Source: Solen grandis (lineage: Eukaryota; Mollusca; Bivalvia; Adapedonta; Solenidae). Taken from it: 64,000 nucleotides of DNA. The translations under genes were made by a program, and so were the position numbers. The notes beneath the pieces were generated by a model. That model was not told the origin of the DNA, searched no databases, and saw only the letters and a list, made by a program, of their open reading frames with translations. Shown in pieces: positions 60,730 through 64,000 of the stretch; the first letter of the stretch is position 1; each line of letters starts with the position of its first letter. The DNA lies in assembly GCA_021229015.1 (NCBI GenBank), contig CM037778.1, forward strand, positions 85,514,756-85,578,755. Reading direction: 5' to 3'.

Positions 60730-61210
60730 TTAGCCAACCTGAGCACATGTGCTCAGGATTAGCTAGTAGGATCGATAAAAGGCTGTTATCCGTCCATCAT
60801 TCACAATTAGTTTGTTTGAACTCTAGCATTCCTTAACAATAGAATATGGGGTCATGGCCCTTTAAACAACATCAGAAAATAACGAAAGAAATTTCTTCAT
60901 TATGTCTCCCCCCATACTGGTATTTATATGAGGGAGACATTGTTTTTGCCTGTCTGTCCATGTCTGTACGAGACGTCCGTCTGTCTATGCAGACAGACTG
61001 GAGGAAAGGGATATGTAACAATAGACAGAACAAAAGAGAACAACACTTCATTCAGTAACAACAGAATATGGGACTATGGCCCTTTAAACAGCATCAGAAA
61101 ACAAATGGCCCCTTACTTCAATCTAGTCATGCATCCATCTCTCACACTTATTGTCCACAGCACAATTCAAAAAAGTTTAAAAGCTATTAACTTAAATTCA
61201 GGTGGTCATT
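60730..61210 (+). mobile_element. Two further element 5' ends with hairpins
   Basis: TTTTTAGCCAACCTGAGC begins a family 1-like cap containing a perfect 20-bp palindrome (60738-60757). At 60903-60939 another cap, TGTCTCCC ... GGGAGACA, forms an 8-bp hairpin followed by linker words CTGTCTGTCC. The phrase ATATGGGRCYATGGCCCTTTAAACARCATCAGAAAA occurs twice (about 60842 and 61065, given here in degenerate pieces), so the second element appears inserted into, or duplicated within, the first. Confidence 0.5.
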
Positions 61211-61600
61211 AAGGGGAAAAAAACCCAATTTTTTACATATTATATTTTGGAGTTATTGCCTTTTGTTTAATTTAATACTTATCCCGTGAGAAAGTGTAGT
61301 TCTGGGAGCATAATCCATTTCCAAGGGTTTCTTACTGGAGTTATTTCCCTTTTCATAATTTCATGTCATTTAGATAACTCCTGTTCTACTCATGCTATTG
61401 AATTTAAATTTCATCATTGGAAAGGTGAGAGAAAGTGTCATGCAGAAGGTCTGTAACTCTGGCCTCAGTAATTTTGGAGTTACTCCCCCTTTTCACAATT
61501 TCTTGACAGCAAGATAACCACTGAAAAAAAGTTGTGATAGTCATAAATTTAAACTTTACTGTACGTTAATTACTAAAAACAAGTTCTCACAATTAATATT
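61211..61600. other. Non-coding, weakly repetitive
   Basis: The phrase GGAGTTATT/GGAGTTACTCCC recurs near 61250, 61338 and 61480, suggesting decayed tandem units. No gene. Confidence 0.35.
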
Positions 61601-61860
61601 AATCATTCTCGATGGCTCTGGTGGCAGCATATGAGGTCATTATTGTGGGAGGAACTCTGAGAAAACCCACGTGCCTTGACGGGCAACCACTACACCCTCT
61701 CATGTTACGTGACCAGGAATCGAACCCGGGATGCATTGGTGAGAAGCGAAATGTGTTACCACTACTCCGTGGCCAAGAGGGTAAAATCACTGACTTAAAC
61801 ACTCACTCAGCTCGTCACCGCGTGGGTTCGAATCCCAGCAGGGTCATTCGGATTTTCATG
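61601..61860. repeat. Pair of oppositely oriented tRNA-like sequences
   Basis: On the minus strand at about 61690-61770: A-box-like GAGTAGTGGTAACAC and B box GGGTTCGATTCC. On the plus strand at about 61780-61848: B box GGTTCGAATCCC preceded by a weak A box. The following TTCATGTGAGGAAGC and CAAGCTGGCTTA looks like a SINE body. The plus and minus open frames (67 and 83 codons) are incidental. Confidence 0.55.
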
Positions 61861-61989
61861 TGAGGAAGCCTTCAAGCTGGCTTAGAATAATTATGAACAA
61901 TGATAGCTATGATATGAGGCCGAGATTCACATTGAGTTTAGACAAGACTTTTCATTAATGATGTGAATGTAATATAACAATTTAAAAAA

Positions 61990-63260
61990 AAAAATCCAAC
62001 ATGGATTTGAACCCATGACCCTCAAATGGTTTTAGTTAAGTGGTCATGAGAATGAATTCATAATGACTGCTTGTTCTAATGATTCATTAATACTTTATGG
62101 ATTTTTTAAAGGCCATAGAAAATAACATCCACCTCAAATTCTGAATTAATTTGGCCCTAAGGTCAAAGGACTGAGAACAAATATGTATTTTCTTTTTTAA
62201 TCCAATGGCAACACATTTATAAACAGTAACAGCAAAATGATCAGGTAAGAGAAATGTCTATCCAGACCAGGACTTGAGTGGGTGCACTAACACAATTCTC
62301 TTGCGTAGGGCCACATGCTGCATTTGGAATTTGTCCCTGAATTCATATGGCATAACAAATGTCTATATTATTGACAAACCAAAGGGCAATATATACAGAT
62401 GAACTATACTGAAATGGCCCCCCTTTTTGGCACCAAATGTAACCAGGTGAAACAGTATGTATAGCAAGACTAGGATTCAAACCCAGGACCCTTGGCATAC
62501 AATGCGAGAGCTCTACAGACTGATATACAGAATTGCTAATACAAATCTCATACTTATAAAAGTTACTAATGGGCTGTTATTTTACCTAGAATGAAAAATG
62601 AACAGCCAGGAAAGGATTTGGAATCTAACAGGGTGGTCATACTACCAGACCACTGACACTAATCTCTTACTAAGCAGTTACGTTTGGAACTTTTTTACCT
62701 GAATTCAGGACAAGACAGAACAATTTGCTATGTTCTTGACAAACGAAAGACAGATATATACTCAAAAATTTTACCAAAATAGCCCCACGTTTAGCACAAA
62801 ATGTATAACCAACAAGTAAGTGAAAAAAGAATGTGCAACCAGACCAGGATTCAAAACCTTACAGCTTACAGCGCGAGAGCTCTACAGACTAATCTTCAGG
62901 ATTGCTAACACAAATCTCACACTGATCAGGATTACTAACAGGCTGTTATATTACCAGGTAAAAAAATCAGCATCATCCAGATTTGAACCCAACTCAGACC
63001 CCCAGCATACATCCATGCATAAGGCATATTTGAAATTTGTTCATGAAAAAAAATCTATGTTCTTGATGTACCCAAGTGTGATATACACTGGAGAACTATT
63101 ACTGTAACATCCCTCTAGAACCAGTACCATACAGATATTGGAATGTTTACACAGATCTCACAGTGACAAGATTAACTACTTGGAAATTACATAATGTGCA
63201 TTTAGATCAGGATTTGAACCTGAGACACTGCACTTACAAGTTTTGAGCTCAACCAACTAT
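61990..63260. repeat. Array of diverged tRNA-like repeat units
   Basis: Units with minus-strand B-box sequence (GGATTTGAACC, AGGATTCAAACCCAGG) recur near 62000, 62470, 62845, 62985 and 63210. Two long units align well: GCGAGAGCTCTACAGACT, ATTGCTAAYACAAATCTCA and GGGCTGTTAT at 62500 and 62875, about 375 bp apart. Divergence is high. The 95-codon frame at 62820-63107 lies inside and is not conserved between units. Confidence 0.55.
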
Positions 63261-64000
63261 TAGCTACCATACTGCTTACACATTATCTTACCAATTTTGG
63301 CTACTTTAAGTATTTGAAGGCATCTGCTGAAGGCTTGAAATCTTACTTGTTAAACATTATTTTTCTCAACAGGCCTAGATAAACAACTGTTGGAATATAT
63401 GATTCTTGCTGACTGACTGTAATCCTACAGACATCTCCCGTCAGTCTTGTTGACCATGTACCTAGAGTACTATTCCACTTACCCAGATGTTGTAGGTTCA
63501 ATTCATGCATAGCCATGACATACCTTAGTCCTTAAAAATGGATCTGGTTTAGCATCCTTGTCTGAGATTCAGGATAAGTTGATGAGTTGTGGTAAACAGG
63601 TAATGTCACTTGTCTGTTGGGTGTAATATGACATGAGGCAGCACAATGTCTGACTCACGTACATATAGTCCCTCAAATTACTGAAATACTGTTGATGGGT
63701 CTTTTAATTGCTAGGAAGATTTTTTTTCATTGCAGTGTTCTTATCTTCCTACCTAGAAACAATTTAGTTATAAATGCATTTGTAGGATAATTTAAAAAAA
63801 ATGATATAACAAGGTGGAGTAAACTTTAAAGTAATCCAGCCATCATTAATTATAATCATGATCTGTCAAATGCTTAAAAAGACTTCATTTCAGATGCAAG
63901 CATCCATTGACTTGGAGTAATAGGCTTTTTTGCTTTAAGTCTATAAAGGCTTGCATTTACTATAAAATTCCCACTATCACTTGATAGACTTTAATCACAA
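63261..64000. other. No gene recognised
   Basis: Non-coding to the window end; no repeat boundary or open frame of note. Confidence 0.4.

Overview
This is an AT-rich eukaryotic window. It is dominated by repeats and shows no convincing intact host gene. The repeat content points to an invertebrate, most likely a bivalve mollusc. The grounds are short elements capped by AGCTCACCTGAGC and a GGCC hairpin ending in CTTGTTT, many tRNA-like dispersed repeats, a Ty3/gypsy element, and a degenerate gene that I recall as a repetitive invertebrate family (DUF7869-like). The bivalve call rests on memory of such repeats; no database was searched.

Layout. From 1 to 10 kb: a small TA-flanked inverted-repeat element, a foldback repeat, a broken pogo/Tigger-type transposase on the minus strand (3.85-4.79 kb) and long unannotatable sequence. 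From 10.0 to 16.2 kb: a Ty3/gypsy retrotransposon with an intact gag, a pol broken by one stop and one frameshift, a polypurine tract and one LTR at the 3' end; no matching 5' LTR is visible. At 16.46-16.64 kb a tRNA-like sequence sits between two perfect 32-bp inverted repeats. From 17.35 to 30.6 kb: an old, diverged direct duplication of about 5.3 kb. Smaller duplicated blocks (24.6/34.3, 35.1/42.2 and 41.6/46.5 kb) make 17-47 kb a patchwork of low-copy paralogous DNA. From 31.2 to 33.3 kb: the DUF7869-like broken gene. At 35.85-36.6 kb a 461-bp tandem duplication is loaded with TGACGTCA palindromes. A 100-base assembly gap lies at 50,001-50,100.

From 38 kb, and above all from 50 to 61 kb, the window is packed with short non-autonomous elements of one architecture: a 5' hairpin, a core of tandem 125-170 bp units, a subterminal inverted repeat, then a 3' hairpin followed in most cases by a CTTGTTT-like tail. 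At least three families with unrelated primary sequence share this plan, and one cap type is joined to several unrelated tandem cores. This resembles Helentron-associated elements (HINEs) and is the most interesting feature of the window. From 61.6 to 63.3 kb: a run of diverged tRNA-like repeats.

The only long protein-coding potential belongs to mobile elements, and apart from gag all of it is broken. No regulatory unit, operon, CRISPR array or functional RNA gene can be supported.
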